A stretch of DNA of 33,171 bases from an uncultured Planctomycetaceae bacterium (GTDB lineage: Bacteria; Planctomycetota; Planctomycetia; Planctomycetales; Planctomycetaceae), in the NCBI GenBank assembly GCA_903861195.1, contig CAIOTJ010000565.1, positions 1 through 33,171 of the forward strand. The letters run 5' to 3'. Each line of letters starts with the position of its first letter. Within the stretch, counting starts at the first letter, position 1. Positions 32,053 to 33,171 of the stretch are shown in pieces. A model generated the notes under the pieces. It was given only the letters and a program-made list of their open reading frames with translations, was not told the DNA's origin and did not search any database. Both the position numbers and the translations under genes were made by a program.

Positions 32053-33000
32053 TCACGATTCCTCAACTCGGACGAGGCGGAAGCCCAGATCGTAGCTCTT
32101 GACCTCGACGAGGGTCCGGTACCGGTCCGCGCACCGCACGTCGCGGGCGCTGTAGCCCCAGCTCCCGCCGCGGTAGACCCGCGACCCGCCTGTTGCCACG
32201 TCTTCGCCCGGATCAACCTGTGGCCCGTCGCTGTAGTCGCGCATCGCGTCGGCACACCACTCCCACACATTCCCCAGCATGTCATACAACCCCCACGCAT
32301 TCGGCAGCTTCTGCTTCACCCGCCGCGTTCCCGCACGTTGATGTTCGTATTGCTTTTCGGGCCAACTCTTCGAGTCTACTCCTTTCTGGGCCTCCAGATC
32401 CCAGTCGACCCCGCTGTTGCCTCCGTACCAGGCGATTGCATCCAAAGCCGGGGCGTTGCGCTGCCCCAAAATCTCGATCGATCCATCGCCCCCCCCAGCC
32501 GGATACAGAGCCCCTTGCGATCCCGCCCGGCACGCAAACTCCCACTGCGCTTCCGTCGGCAAACCAACACGCAATTCGGGGATCAATTCATTCAGTTTTC
32601 CCACAAACGTCTGCACATCGTTCCACGACACCCGCTCCACTGGCCGCCGGGGATCGACAAACCGACTGCGATTGAATTTCTCGCCCATCACCGCTTCCCA
32701 CAGATCCTGGCAGCACGGCGTGTCGGCCATCCAGAAACCTTTGGTGAGAATGACGTCGTGTTGCGGCCCTTCACGATCCATTCTCTCAGGCTCCCCCTGT
32801 GGAGACCCCATTTGAAACGTCCCCGGCGGCACATACCGAAACATCTGCTGCGCGACGTCGAACTTGGGATGCGGCACTTCCAACACCGCCAACGGCCCAA
32901 ACCGGTCCTCCCCCCACTCAGCCGCCCACGCCGGGGCCCGACCGCGCGACAGGGGGTGGTCGATGAGCGCGGGAGCGGGCGACGCGGAGGGGGTGGGCAT
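32053..33000 (-). CDS. SUMF1/FGE-sulfatase domain protein, probably not a true formylglycine-generating enzyme
   Basis: A 315-residue protein with the SUMF1/C-type-lectin-like fold: RYVPPGTFQMGSPQGEPER (55-73), GPQHDVILTKGFWMADTPC (78-96), PVERVSWNDVQ, LPTEAQWEFACRAG (147-160), GLYDMLGNVWEWCAD (237-251) and GGSRVYRGGSWGYSARDVRC (271-290). In true FGE two cysteines just after the GGS block are catalytic; here the same place reads WGYSARDV, and the remaining Cys290 lies too late. It is therefore more likely one of the many planctomycete SUMF1-domain proteins of unknown role, often tied to kinase or peptidase modules. There is no signal peptide. The ATG at 33000 lacks a clear ribosome site, and the frame stays open upstream to 33081. 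33001-33171 shows nothing else. Confidence 0.85.
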   Translation of the reverse strand: MPTPSASPAPALIDHPLSRGRAPAWAAEWGEDRFGPLAVLEVPHPKFDVAQQMFRYVPPGTFQMGSPQGEPERMDREGPQHDVILTKGFWMADTPCCQDLWEAVMGEKFNRSRFVDPRRPVERVSWNDVQTFVGKLNELIPELRVGLPTEAQWEFACRAGSQGALYPAGGGDGSIEILGQRNAPALDAIAWYGGNSGVDWDLEAQKGVDSKSWPEKQYEHQRAGTRRVKQKLPNAWGLYDMLGNVWEWCADAMRDYSDGPQVDPGEDVATGGSRVYRGGSWGYSARDVRCADRYRTLVEVKSYDLGFRLVRVEES

Positions 33001-33171
33001 CGGGTGCGAACCACGGACAGGGCAAATGACCGGTGACGGAGACTGTTCGACGATGTTCGTCCGCGATCGTTGGCCCCGTCAAGCGGAGTGACGCGGCATA
33101 CGGCCGGCACGCATTCGGAGGAATGATTCCCACCGTCCGCGCCGTCAAACCCAAGGTGGGTTCCCTCCCCA

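Noticed and set aside
32053-33000. SUMF1-domain gene as the maturase of the sulfatase at 24198-25661
   Set aside because: The catalytic cysteines are missing and the genes are far apart on the segment.

Overview
The window is a high-G+C chromosomal segment from a planctomycete (phylum Planctomycetota). The strongest family evidence is a PSCyt1/DUF1549/DUF1553 cytochrome-like protein, a secreted formylglycine-type sulfatase, an SHD1-domain protein, a secreted HEAT-repeat protein, a PQQ-type propeller protein and a SUMF1-domain protein, a mixture typical of that phylum. I cannot assign a genus. No rRNA, tRNA, CRISPR array, IS element or prophage was recognised.

Layout. 97-2630: divergent pair of thiol peroxidase (tpx, minus) and the tRNA-modification enzyme mnmG (plus). 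2627-5387: a plus-strand signalling group made of a promoter with 9-bp-phased direct repeats, a response regulator with an N-terminal BldC/excisionase-like HTH and a C-terminal receiver, a soluble sensorless histidine kinase, and a DapA-like aldolase starting 4 bp after the kinase. 5452-15110: a five-gene minus-strand operon, transcribed from right to left, of circularly permuted ATP-grasp, alpha-E, transglutaminase fused to a GS-like amidoligase (DUF2126), ATP-grasp fused to alpha-E, and a second transglutaminase. This is a predicted peptide-ligating or isopeptide-forming system known from genome analysis but with unknown product. I consider it the most interesting biochemistry here. 15503-19881: the PSCyt1 protein (minus) diverges from a Gfo/Idh/MocA oxidoreductase (plus). 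20093-28087: a minus-strand run of a secreted alpha/beta hydrolase, an SHD1/propeller protein, a sulfatase, a family 4 uracil-DNA glycosylase and a HEAT-repeat protein interrupted by one in-frame TAG. 28893-30230: a secreted PQQ-propeller protein (plus).

30231-33171 is accessory in character. A small nucleotidyltransferase pair resembling a toxin-antitoxin or AbiEii module lies between two direct copies of a dispersed repeat of about 130 bp that carries a twin hairpin. The nucleotidyltransferase is frameshifted at a run of five C. A SUMF1/FGE-like gene follows and lacks the usual active-site cysteines.

The most checkable unusual signals are the phased repeats before the HTH-receiver gene, the duplicated ATP-grasp/alpha-E/transglutaminase operon, the SHD1 domain followed by an NPFxxD motif in one chain, the in-frame amber codon in the HEAT gene, and the repeat-flanked frameshifted nucleotidyltransferase cassette. 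All family assignments come from reading motifs by eye; no database search was possible.
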